DNA of 64,000 bases from Hemileia vastatrix (Eukaryota; Basidiomycota; Pucciniomycetes; Pucciniales; Zaghouaniaceae), in NCBI GenBank assembly GCA_030280995.1, contig JASXTE010000002.1, forward strand, positions 26,943,683-27,007,682, given 5' to 3'. A program made the translations under genes and the position numbers. This document shows, piece by piece, positions 23,577-33,781 of this stretch. Positions within the stretch are counted from its first letter, which is position 1. Every line of letters begins with the position of its first letter. The notes under the pieces were generated by a model. The model was not told the DNA's origin. It made no database searches and saw only the letters and a program-made list of their open reading frames with translations.

Positions 23577-24666
23577 TGTCAAATTTAAGATGCATTGGAC
23601 AATTCTTTTTAAATTTTAAACCTATTTTTCCAAAAGAAAGATCTGTATTTGATGAAGTATCCACTCCAGTTATTATGCAACGAGGAAGATCTTTAGTTCA
23701 TGTTTTTGAATTATTCAAAGAAGGAGAAGCAAAACCTATTGGTGATCTTTCTAATGAACAGAGCAGCCAAATTGGACAACTACTTGGAGAAATTGGATCT
23801 GGATCTCAAATTTTAACTAAGGAAAGGGCTTTAAATCCCCAAATACCTTATTATTTTTGCTCTTACTTGGTTCTACTATTAAACAGGCAGTATAGAGTTT
23901 GTGGCCTCCTTTTTTGTTTGACTGATTTTATTATTCAGGCTTAAGAAGTATTTCTAAATGCTCAAATTGATTTGACACCAATTCCACACTACAATCCAAC
24001 CGTCTTCTTCAATATTCCTCATTCTTGTATTCACACAACTTCTAAAATTTCTGGGACAAGGGATAATCAAATGGCAAATCTATCTATACGTGGTATGAAA
24101 ACAACTCTGAAAATGCATCAGATTCAAGCTATCAATTTTATGATAGACTATGAAAATAACTTATCCGAAAAGTTAGAAAACCTGTGGAGGCATGCAGACA
24201 ACAGCTGTCTGAGAGTGGGTTTTAATAATTATTATGAACAATTTCTTGAAGAAAAGTTATCCTCTGCAGGAATTGGTTCAATTCTAGCTGATGATATGGG
24301 CTTGGGAAAGACCCTCTCAACTCTTGGCCTAATTACTGCAACTCAAAGTGAAGACAGACAATTCCAACTCTTGGGTGGTGGACAAGAGAAAGATAGGACA
24401 TCAGCAACTCTCATCATTTTCCCACTTGCAACATTATCAAACTGGGTCAATGAAATAAGAATTCACTTTGAAGATAATGCACTACCTTTCAAGGTTCTTT
24501 ATGGGAAGGATTCAAAGAAAATTAATTTTGAGAAGCTTCAGAACCAACTAGTTGTTTTGACTACCTATGAGACAGCAAGTCCATCTTCTTCAAAGAAAAC
24601 TCCTCAACCTATTCCGCCAGTAACTCATAAACTCATTTGGTACAGAATAGTTTTAGATGAGGCTCA
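23577..24666 (+). pseudogene. SNF2/Rad5-like DNA-dependent ATPase, 5' part
   Basis: The N-terminal half of a Swi2/Snf2-family protein that translocates on DNA using ATP. The frame from ATG 23577 gives an N-terminal region with HVFELFKEGEAKPIG. A stop (TAA) near 23942 may be a mutated codon or lie in an unrecognised intron. The ATPase domain follows: QIQAINFM (Q-motif region), Walker A LADDMGLGKT (near 24288), motif Ia LIIFPLATLSNWV, VVLTTYE, and Walker B VLDEA at 24651-24664. The exon ends GCTCA at 24666 before a GTAAGC donor, splitting the DEAH codon. The rest of the gene resumes at 40927, beyond a 16-kb Harbinger insertion in this intron. Low similarity outside the motifs leaves the exact subfamily (Rad5, Rad16 or HLTF-like) open; no RING finger was seen. 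Confidence 0.8.
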
Positions 24667-24738
24667 GTAAGCATTCATTTGAATTACTAATAATTTTGAA
24701 CATAATATTATAAAAGCTGATGAAATGTTTAACATAAT

Positions 24739-24801
24739 AGGGGGTATCAATGTTCAGGGATCCGCAATTAAATTAATTGCGGATAAAAATCCTTATACCC
24801 C
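24739..24801 (+). repeat. Left terminal inverted repeat and subterminal palindrome
   Basis: The first 32 bp match the right end at 40885-40916 exactly in inverted orientation. Bases from about 24759 form a nearly perfect palindrome, CCGCAATTAA then TTAATTGCGG around one central base. The next motif, CTTATACCCC, is the inverted form of GGGGTATAAG seen inside the right end near 40765. These are likely transposase or trihelix binding sites (inferred). Confidence 0.85.
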
Positions 24802-25106
24802 AATTATCTTCCACAATTATTTTTGCTAATAATTGGGTTATTGGACACTTTAAGTGTCAATGTTCACCTCTTATCTGACATTTTTTTACTCAATTTTCCA
24901 TAACCACATCTTTGACAACCTTCTGTCATAACCACATCTTGACCTACTTTCTGCCATAACCACATCTTAGACTACTCTCTGGATATGGCTTCTACCTTGC
25001 TGAACACTCACATTCTCGTCCCATCCTGTCCATTCTATCCACTCAGAACCCCTCACCATCTCATCTGCTTGTTTCTGCTCCTTTTCATCTTCATTTATAT
25101 TTTAAC

Positions 25107-26456
25107 ATGCCTTGACGTCCTAGATCTTCTCAAAGGCAGCCATCACCAAGTTGTTCTTCAAATCCCACTACTCCCACTTTCCCCCACTCAGCCAAGAAAT
25201 CAAAGACTGTTCAATTAAAAAAAGATGACCATCTCATTCTTATCAACTGGCTGAAAACCAAATCTAACTATGATTCATGTTTTGGTACTGAGTATGCCAC
25301 TAAAGTAGGACGGCCCCCCGCATCAAAAGTTAATGTCTATCTTCTAATGGCAAATGAATTACGCAATAAGACCAAGGGAAGGATTGATCTTTTGCCTAAA
25401 CAGATGTCTGAACGCTTCAAGCATTACCGAGCAAAATACAAGAAGGCAAAGGCTCTTTCATCTTCCACGGGTTTTGGGATTACCGACAACAATATAACTA
25501 AGGGCATAAAATCCATAGACAAGAAACTTGATTCTTTATGTCCTTACTTTAAAGAGATGGATGCAATTTTTGGAGAGAGAGCTGATGTTAATCCTGTAAA
25601 CATGTTGGATGGAGAAGATCCTATCTCCGAAAATGATGTCGAAGCAAATCTTTTCCCATCCTTTTCCTCCACTCAAGCCTCCCCTCATTTGAATGAGACA
25701 TATCTAGATAGCTTTTCTGTAGATCCTATAGGTGATTTAACCCAACCGAATCTAACTCAGGTCTGTTTCTTTTTTCTTTTATCTTATCATTTCTATTTTT
25801 TATTTACTTATCTTTTTCTTATTTATTAAAAGGCTGATGAACAAACCCAGGATCCTCAATCAACTGAGTCTGAAGCTAGTGAAAATAATGAGGAGGAAAA
25901 TGCTACATTGAAAAAAAATAGAAGGGCTTCAAGTAGTCTAAATTTCCTCTCCCAAAGAAGACAAAAAAGTGATACTTCATCACAAACACCTTTTTCTTCG
26001 ATGGAACAGTTTTTAGAGAAATGTGATGCTGGTAAGTGATATCATACCTCTTATTACTTTACTCTGCTTTTCTTCTACTTTATGTTAATTTTTATTCTCA
26101 CTCTAGAACAAGTGGAAATCGCTAAAGAGACTCTAAGCTTTGAAAAAAAGAAATACAAGCTCTCTTTAATGAGGGATGACAGAGTACAAGATTTGGAAGA
26201 GAGGAAGTACGAGCTCTCCTTACAGAACGATGATCGGGTCCAAGATTTGGAGGAGAAGAAGTTTGAGTTAACTCTTAGTATTGAAAAATCCAAAAAAGAG
26301 GAAAAAACACTCTAGCATCAAAACTTAATGGAACAGATGAAGTATAAGCATGATCTTCAAGAAAGTTCTAAAAAGAAAGATTTCTTGATCGAATGTATTA
26401 AAGCAAAAAAATCTGTTGAAGAAATAGAACAATTAATGAAATTTTTTGTTGACTAG
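25107..26456 (+). pseudogene. Trihelix/Myb-like accessory protein of the Harbinger element
   Basis: A DNA-binding partner protein of a PIF/Harbinger element; such proteins help the transposase bind the ends and enter the nucleus. Exon 1 (25107-25760) has a Ser/Pro-rich N-terminus and a trihelix-like domain (HLILINWLK, FGTEYATKVG, LPKQMSERFKHY) followed by CPYFKEMDAIFGE, a signature common in fungal transposon Myb-like proteins. Introns 25761-25832 and 26032-26106 have good GT/AG ends. Exon 3 has two or three coiled-coil repeats (DDRVQDLEE-K-YELSL). Two stops break it: TGA as codon 3 and TAG at 26313. Either is a single change from a sense codon, so decay is recent. Copy A starts at the equivalent ATG. 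Confidence 0.75.
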
Positions 26457-26589
26457 TTTCTTTTATTTTGCTCACACTTCATGTGTTCATATTTATTTGT
26501 ACATAAATTTTACAATTATTTTCTGTATTTCTTGAAATATCGTATTTTAATGTTAAATATATTTTTTAAATAAAATTTTCAAGTCTCCT

Positions 26590-27010
26590 TTGAAAATTTG
26601 ACAATCCCCCACCCCTGGATTTTTTCGAAGTAAGGGGTGGGTATCACAAAAATTCTTTCATGTCATGAATCTTGAAAGTTTTATATGAAAATTTGGCTTT
26701 ACTACCCCCTGCATTTTACCGGTATCCCAAAAATTCTTACATGTCAAGAATTTCACAAGTCTTATAAGAAATTTTGGCACAACCCCCCATGGATTTTATT
26801 GAAGTAAGGGACGGGTATCACAAAAATATTTACAAGTCAAAAAAATTCTATATCTGTTTAAAAAAATTGGCAATACTCTCCCCTGCATTTTATTGAAGCA
26901 AGGGGTAGGTATCACCAAAATTTTTCTAAGTCATCAATTTCACATGTCAGATTTGAAAATTTGGTAATACCCCCCCCCCCCCTGCATTTTATTGAAGTAA
27001 TGGGTGGAAG
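26590..27010. repeat. Tandem repeats of about 95 bp between convergent genes
   Basis: Four to five units share GGATTTTATTGAAGTAAGG, GGGTATCACAAAAAT and a C-run. They lie between the 3' ends of the trihelix (plus) and Tet-like (minus) genes, as in copy A at 4250-4600. The longest C run is at about 26970. Confidence 0.65.
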
Positions 27011-27306
27011 TCTTCTAAATTTAATATAATTACATAAATTATTAAATAAATATCTAATATATATCAATTTCCCTAGTTTAAAGTAATGACAATTCCTCAA
27101 GCCAAAATGCAGACCAAGTCAAGAAACAAAAGTTTGGGACTTTCCACAGGTATAGGCAAGAGGAACCCCATGAAACAATAAATGTTATCATGATTACCTG
27201 TTATACAACACAAGGTCGTTGGCCCATTACTTTAGTTGAGGAAATTGATATTTAAAAAATATTTATTAAAAAGTTATGAAAAAATATAAAATTTTTGATG
27301 ACAACT

Positions 27307-28552
27307 CTAATCCCCATACTTTTTTGATCTAGATAAGGTTTTTTTAAATTGATTAACTTTATCTTCTTTCTTTATTTTGTTGATTCTTTGAATCAACTTT
27401 TGACTTATTTGAAAAGAACAACCGAAATGAGTGAAATCTTGAAAGGATTCCAAGCCAGGAGGAGCTTTGGTTGTTTGATGATTATCCTTAGAAGAATTCC
27501 AAATAGTTTCAATGATACCATTTCCCAAACCAAAATCAATGATGCACCGGTGGTCTGGAAAATATAAACCATGTCCTTTGATTTTAGCTGGAGATGGTAT
27601 TGGGTGGCCAGTTATCGGATTGATATATGAGAATATTCCAAAAGTAAGAAAATTGGAATCATTCCTATCGATATGAATCCTATTGTGGAATCCATAATGA
27701 GTGATGATAACATTAGAAAATAAAAGATATTCATGGCTGATATCTTCCCATTCGGAGTCACACCAATTCGGTATTTCAACTTTGGTTGCCAGTTCATGAT
27801 TTTTTTCAAATGCCTTATTACAGAGCTTTTTGAGTCGAAGAGCAAGAAAAGAATTAAAGGAAGGTAGAGTGTCCTATAAGCAAAAATCTTCATCTTTTTG
27901 TGCTTTAGTGATATTATTGAGCAATGAATATATACCTATATAATTGAAATAAGTGAAATGATATTAAGAATGGAACAAAAATTATTAGACATACCAAGAG
28001 AATATCCTTTGACAAAACCAGGTCTCCAACCAAAACCAATCATGATACCACCCAACAAATTCTTATTCCTTATAGGTAAGCAAACCAAAGCCATTTGATA
28101 AGGAGTTATGATAAGATCCGATAGTTGATTAAAAGCTTCATCTTTTACACCATCGAATGAATGAACTTCCAAAATGAATTGAGGCTTAAAAGCATTGCTG
28201 ATAACTGCAACAACTTGATCATCTCCAAATTCTGTTAGATATTTGATATCTTCTTGGAATTTTTTTGGATATTGAATTTTTTTATCTACTTTAGTTTTAT
28301 AAAAAAAATGTTTGGGATATGACAAAAATAACTTTCGCAGAGAATCCTTTTTTTTAATATCTTTTCTTCTGATGAGACTGATTATCTTTAATTTTTTGAT
28401 GATTTAGAAGATGATTGTATGGAAGTTGATTTCAAAGAAGATGATAGAGTTGATTTCAAAGAAGATGATAGATATGATAAAGATGAAGAAGATAAAGAAG
28501 ATAAAGATGAAGATAAGAGAGAAGTAAGGGGTGAATCAGAAGAAGAAGACAT
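27307..28552 (-). pseudogene. Tet-like 2OG-Fe(II) oxygenase carried by the Harbinger element
   Basis: A fungal TET/JBP-type dioxygenase; such enzymes use Fe(II), oxygen and 2-oxoglutarate to oxidise 5-methylcytosine in DNA. The minus-strand order is a Ser-rich N-terminus from ATG 28552, a region ending RPGFVKGYSLG, and an intron (donor GTATGTCTA near 27995, acceptor ATATAG near 27932). An uninterrupted core follows: WCDSEWEDI, FSNVIITHYGFHNR, iron ligands HID, FGIFSYINPITGHP, GHGLYFPD, IIDFGLGNGIIETIW, third ligand His in DNHQTT, and HFGCSFQIS, where many relatives have Arg-Phe-Gly. All three predicted iron ligands are present. Breaks are a frameshift with stops after the Ser-rich segment (about 28380) and TAG near 27867. 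The transposase is transcribed on the same strand from upstream. Confidence 0.8.
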
Positions 28553-28561
28553 TTTTTTGAT

Positions 28562-30144
28562 CTGAAAAAAAAATTAATTGTCAATAAAATTTTAACTCAA
28601 ATTTTTTTTAAAAAAAATTCCTACCTAATAATAAAAAAAGATGTTTTTTTATTTTAAAAATAAAATTGAAAAAAAACCAAAAAATCAGTAAAAAATTTTC
28701 CAAAAAAAAAATTTATAAAAAAAAACCTGAGGTTTTTTTTTAAAAAACACAATAAAAGCAAAATCCTATTAAAAAAATTAATAATTAAATTCATTCAAAA
28801 AAGAAAATTTCAGTAAAAATTAAATCACAAAAAAAAATTTTTTAAAAAAAATTAAAAGTGAACCTGAAGATTGGTTATTAAAAACCTTCTCACAAGATCA
28901 TGAAAAAAAAAAATCAGTAAAATAAAAATAAAAAATAAAAAAATTATTTAAATAAAATCAAAATCACAAAAATTAATTATAGAAAAATTAAAAATAAAAT
29001 TATAAACCTTTTTTGTTTTGTAAATAAGAGGGACAGTCCTTATCAGAAAGAATTTTTTTTTTTCTATATTACTGCAAAAAAAATAAAAAAAATAATCAAA
29101 TTAAAAACAAAAATTTGTTAGTTTCTTTATTTGAAAGTTGGTAACCCATCTTTATCTCTCATAAATGTCCCCTTTTCCCCCTCAAATGCTCTCCTTGCCC
29201 GCCTCAAAATCCCCCTGAAATACACCCCTTTCCCCCCTCTTTAGGTCCCTCATCACCCTCCTTCCCCCCTCTTTAGCTGCATCAAACCCCCCCCATTCCC
29301 CCCTCTTTAGCTGCCTCAAACCCCCCCCCCCATTCCCCCCTCTTTAGCTGCCTCAAACCCCTCCCCCATTCCCCTCACCTTAGGCGCCTCAAACCCCCCC
29401 CATTACCCTCACCTTAGGCGCCTCAAACCCCCCCATTCCCCTCTCCTTAGGCACCTCAAACCCCCCCCTTCCAATCACCTTACCCCCTCCCAAACCTTTA
29501 CCACTTTCTCTACCCTCCCCCCCCCCCACCTCCTTTTTAACGAACGATCTGTAACGATCGTTCGTTAATAATCAGGGGGGGGGGGGGTAGAGGAGGATGT
29601 AACGATTTGGTAGGGGGGTAAAGTGAGTAGAAGGGGGGGAAGGGGGGGTTTTTGAGACGCCTAAAGAGAGGGAAAGGGGGGGTTTGATGTGGGTAAAGAG
29701 AGGTGAAGAAGGGGGGGTTTGAGGCGGCAAAAGAGAGGTGAAGGGGGGGTTTGAGGGACATAAAGAGAGGGGAAGGGGGGTGTATTGAAGCACCTAAAAG
29801 GATGGGAAGGGGGGTGATGAGGGACCTAAAGAGGGGGGAAAGGGGGGATTTTAGGCAGCTAAAAAGGGGGTAAAAAGGGGGTCAGAGACAGGTAAAGAGA
29901 GGAAAAAAGGGGGGCCTTGAGGATGATAAAGAGAGGTGAAGGAGAGAAAAAAAAACAAAAAAAAAGAGAAAAAAGAGAAAAAAGCAAAACAAAAATTAGT
30001 TTACCCTAGAACAAAAATAAAAGAAGCACTTACAAAAAAAACAAAAAAAACAAAAAAAAAGCAAAAAAAAAAGGAAAAAAAAGCAAAAAAAAAAATCATG
30101 ATTAGCAAATAAAAAACCATGAAAAAAGAAAAAAAATGACCTAC
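28562..30144 (-). other. Long 5'UTR intron of the Tet-like gene
   Basis: Minus-strand donor CACCAG/GTAGGT at 30145/30144 and acceptor TTTTTTCAG ending at 28562, ten bases before the ATG. The same donor and acceptor positions exist in copy A (155-2755). Besides A-rich low-complexity DNA it holds a large inverted repeat (29160-29935). Splicing is inferred from consensus sites and conservation between copies. Confidence 0.5.
29160..29935. repeat. Large inverted repeat with C-rich and G-rich minisatellite arms
   Basis: The left arm (29160-29530) is built from units of about 30-35 bp like CTCTTTAGCTGCCTCAAACC with C runs. The right arm (29575-29935) is built from inverted units like TTTGAGGCGGCAAAAGAGAG with G runs. 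The centre is a 12-bp perfect hairpin stem, TAACGAACGATC / GATCGTTCGTTA around TGTAAC, at 29538-29567. The whole could fold into a very long hairpin or form G-quadruplexes. Confidence 0.8.
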
Positions 30145-30444
30145 CTGGTGAGTTGAGTTGAGAAAATAAATGCAACCAAAATATTTGAGGGATGTTTGAG
30201 GAGAGGATGAAAAGGATATGAGTGATGAATGAAAATAAAAATCACTGACAAAATATGTGATATAAGAAAATATACAATTTCATGTTGAGGAAGTGAAAGA
30301 AAACCAATGAGCCATCCAAAAAAAAGATATTCACCGTAAATTCAAAAAAAAAAATTGAATATGCAACAAACCAAAATACAAAACCAAGTGATTAAAGTAC
30401 ACAAAGAGGACATTTGGAAAGTATGAAAACATAAAAATTAAAAA

Positions 30445-31153
30445 TTAAAATGGTGAAGAGAAATGTTGGAGAGTAATTGGCATTATAATGGGGAGTATGC
30501 TGGTTGATTGAATGATTTGTGAATCAAGGGAGGGGAGTGCCAGTGGTGGTTCAGGATCCTCTTCTTCATAAAGATCATTCCACTTGTCCTTTAAATTAGC
30601 TAGAATATTGTGGAGTATTACGCAAGTCAAGATCCAATGATTTGCAGTTTTGATCTCCAATTTTTTTTGAAATTGGATTCTGAGCTCCCGAAGACTAGAA
30701 AATTGTCCCTTTAAAATACCTATAGCATGTTCAATTCGTACTCTTGATTGTGCAAGGTGATAATTAAATTTAGTTTTGGGGTCATTTTCTGAATTTGCAC
30801 CACGGAAAGCAGGTATAATGTACTTTCCACTTGCATATGCTGAGTCTGCAAGGAGGTACTGAGATTCGTGAAAGTATGAGTCAGGGGATTGAGAAATCCT
30901 CATTCTTTGGAAGACGGAAGAGTCATGACATGATCCAGGGCAGCCACTGTGAAAAGCAATAAATTTTTTATTGACATCGCATACAAGTTGAACGGCAATA
31001 GAGTATCCAGAAAGAAGATAAAAAGTTAGATTGTGAAAGATGAGAACTTGGAGGAGATTTTGAAGAAACCTTTTTTTGCGATCAAAATAATGGTTGCCAT
31101 CATTAGCAGGCTTTTGACTCAAAGGGATGGTTGTGCCATCAACAAAACCTATA
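30445..31153 (-). pseudogene. PIF/Harbinger DDE transposase, C-terminal part
   Basis: The catalytic half of a DDE-type Harbinger transposase, which cuts and joins the element ends. On the minus strand from the Ty3 junction: CIGFVDGTTI (first Asp), a short segment that may be an unrecognised intron, LVCDVNKKFIAFHSGCPGSCHDSSVF (in shorter terms, second Asp in HDSSVF), LLADSAYASG, IIPAFRG, then SRVRIEHAIGILKGQF with the catalytic Glu, and VILHNILANL. All three acidic residues are visible. It is continued upstream by 39994-40497; the Ty3 insertion splits it just before the first catalytic Asp. Confidence 0.85.
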
Positions 31154-31972
31154 CAGCCAGGCTACTAGACTTACCCAGTGAAATAAGGAATTATTTACTG
31201 GATGAAGCCGCACCTTATCATCTTTAATTATTATTTAATTATCATTTAGTTACATTAACATTAGTTATAAATTAACTAGTTACAGAATGTTAAAACTAAA
31301 TTAATTAATTAAATAAATAAGTAAAATTATAATTATAATTTTGTCCCTTATATTTTCTCTAACACCGTGCTCAATTGACAGGTTGGGAAAAATAAAACTT
31401 TATATTTAAAAAATAAAATACAAAGATAAAATAAGATTTAAATATTCAAATAATATTAAATATATACAAATAAATCAAATTTCTTATTTGGAATTGACAT
31501 TTAAAGTAAATATTAAAAATATTGATGTATTTCTGACATACTCTGTAAATACATCTTTTTGACGCCTTCTTTATGGAATAACTTTATTATTTGAAATTTC
31601 CTTTCTGGAATGTTCTTTTTCTCTCTTTTTTCCTACTGTTTTTAGAATTTGATTTCCGTGCTTTGTCTCTCCTTTGCCTATAAAAGGCCTCTCTTTTTGT
31701 TGTCTTTTATTCATTCTATCTTACTAAACCATTTTATTACAACAATAACCAATAAAAACTTATTCTTATATATTCTATATCATTAGTATTTACAATAACG
31801 TAATTCTAATTTATAAATTATATTAATATTTTAATTCTACCTCTTTTATTTGAGTAAAACAATCATTTTTGAATTAAGAAATACGTACAAATTTGTTGAG
31901 AATCCATTTAAACCTTTTAAATCCTCGTAGAACTTCGTACCAAAACTTCTAGACTAAAAGCGTACCTTGACA
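31154..31972 (+). repeat. 5' LTR of the nested Ty3 element (family 1)
   Basis: Begins CAGCCAGGCTACTAGACTT (TGT missing) and ends GCGTACCTTGACA. A TATA box GCCTATAAAAGGCC near 31678 marks the promoter. The putative primer-binding site TTGGGATCCTTTCC starts at 31974. Confidence 0.9.
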
Positions 31973-32113
31973 ATTGGGATCCTTTCCGAAATATCAATGG
32001 CGCAACGTTACTTGAGGCATAATCGAGGGGACCATCGGCGTACAAGCACCTGTAAAGGACGAGTGGAGGCAAGAAAAACGACGAACGTCATACGTCACAT
32101 GATAAAAATTTTT

Positions 32114-32176
32114 GCTGCGAACGGGAATTGAACCGCGCTCCAAAACTTAAGTTCATATACTGACTAAAGATCGTAT
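32114..32176 (-). other. Antisense tRNA-like sequence in the Ty3 leader
   Basis: Read on the minus strand it has a D-arm/A-box-like ATCTTTAGTCAGTAT, a central hairpin AACTTAAGTT, a B-box-like GGTTCAATTCC and an acceptor-like GTTCGCAG. The arms do not pair well, so it is not a functional tRNA gene. The element at 56440 has an alignable sequence at the same leader position (57786-57838). Confidence 0.4.
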
Positions 32177-32433
32177 ATATCGTGGTAATTATTGTGATTA
32201 CTATTTGTGGGTTACTCTTCACTCTTCATTTGCTACATATTTCCTTTTACTCAGCACTCTGTAAGTGGCATTAATTTGCTCATTTTGCAGGGGGAGGTGT
32301 CTGGTAATTGGAATTTATTTTTATTATTATATTTTTTTTTATTTTTCCTGGTTGACCATAATAGAGCAATACCTGTTCTTAGTCCCAGAGGTAATAAAAT
32401 AATTATATATTAATATTAATTATTATCATTTTT

Positions 32434-33003
32434 CAGTTGACAATTGTCCTGATTAATTTGAATTTTAATTGTTCCAGTTGACAAACTGTCCTGACAATAA
32501 TATTTTTTATTAAATAAAATAATTATTATAATTTTTCAGTTGACATTTGTCCTGATTAATTAATTGTTCCAGTTGACAAATTGTCCTGACAATTATATTT
32601 TTTTTTTAATAAATAATTAACATTTCATTACTTCAGTTGACTTTGAGTCCTGGTAATCCAATAAATCTTTCTAATTAATAAAACTCATATTTAATTACTT
32701 CAGTTGACATGAAGTCCTGGTAGTTAAGTGATCAGTAATAAAACTTTAAAACTTCATATTTAATTACTTCAGTTGACATTAAGTCCTGGTAGTTAAGTGA
32801 TCAGTCAAAATAAATTTTTTTTGATTAATAAAGATTCATATTTGATTATTTCAGTTGACAATAAATCCTGGTAATAAATTAGTTGATTTAAATCCTGAAA
32901 ATAAAAATTAATAGAAATTCTAATTTATTTCTACAGTTGATTGCATTATCCTGGTTTTAAATTTTTTTTTATTAATTTTATTTAAGTTGATTTTTATCCT
33001 AAC
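32434..33003 (+). repeat. Array of short CAG-TTGAC...TCCTG-GTA units in the Ty3 leader
   Basis: About ten imperfect copies of a 16-17-base core, TTGACA(N5)GTCCTG, each preceded by a T-rich stretch ending in CAG and several followed by GTAA or GTAG. Spacing is roughly 50-70 bp. Each unit resembles a micro-exon with its own acceptor and donor. The other Ty3 leader has only one or two such units (near 57999 and 58112). Confidence 0.6.
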
Positions 33004-33111
33004 AAGATTTTTTTTATTACTTTTATTTTATTTTTTCTGTTAAAAAAAAAATTAAAAATAAAGACTAATTAATTTTTTGTCTCTTTTCCTTCATTTCAGT
33101 AGAATCTTAAG

Positions 33112-33781
33112 ATGACTGATCAAAGTGGCTTTGCTTCACGTGAAGAAGAACTAGACTTAATTGATTATGATGAGCCTACTTCTGTAAGTTCTCCTTTAAC
33201 AAGAAGAATTTCTCAAACTAATAAATCCTTGCCCCAAACAGGATGTGGAAATGGAAGAAGTAGAAATCCTAGTGGGCAATACTCAGGATCAGAAACCCAG
33301 GACAAACCCACCAGAAGAGCTTCCAAGAGGCTTCAAGATAAAAAAGATGCCGTTGTCCCAGCAGATAAAGAATCTGTCAACCCACATAAAGGAGTTAAAG
33401 ATAGACAGCTTAAAACTAAAGGTAAGGGTAGATGCCTTGGAAGAATGGGAGAAAAGAAAAAATACTTCTCTCCAAGAGAAAAGAAAACCTCTTCCTCCCA
33501 GGGATCAACAACAATTGGCTCCCCAATCCCAAGAGATGGTAGAAGTGTCCAAGTGGCAGTGGGACTGGCTCAACACACAGTGGGACTACTTAGCTCAAAA
33601 TCAGCATCAATTACCTCACGTAGGTCCATCAAGGCCCACCCAGGCAAACCCCACTCCTCCCCACCCTTATCAAGGAGGCAAAAGAAGAAGGAAACCCAAT
33701 ATGGTGATACCCAGCAAACCCTGGTATGTCCCTCTATTGATTCTCAAGTGCCTTTTCTTGTGGCTGACTCTGTTCCTTTAG
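33112..33781 (+). CDS. Overlapping frame reached by removal of a conserved intron
   Basis: Splicing out 33184-33241 (donor TCT/GTAAGT, acceptor AAACAG, 58 nt) joins the first 24 codons to the +1 frame. This yields a protein of about 200 residues: acidic start, a coiled-coil-like part (LSTHIKELK), a Trp-rich segment (WQWDWL) and a Pro- and Arg/Lys-rich tail (GGKRRRKP). The element at 58389 has the same intron (58464-58527, 64 nt) and the same frame (58480-59070), with clear protein similarity (LP-GFKIKK-PL-QQI-NLS-HIKELK). The +1 frame is visibly better conserved than the Gag-Pol frame over the same bases. The product's role is unknown; an accessory or alternative Gag N-terminus is possible. 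Confidence 0.55.

Noticed and set aside
32114..32176. A functional tRNA gene on the minus strand
   Set aside because: A- and B-box-like motifs are present, but the acceptor and anticodon stems do not pair. Recorded as tRNA-like only.
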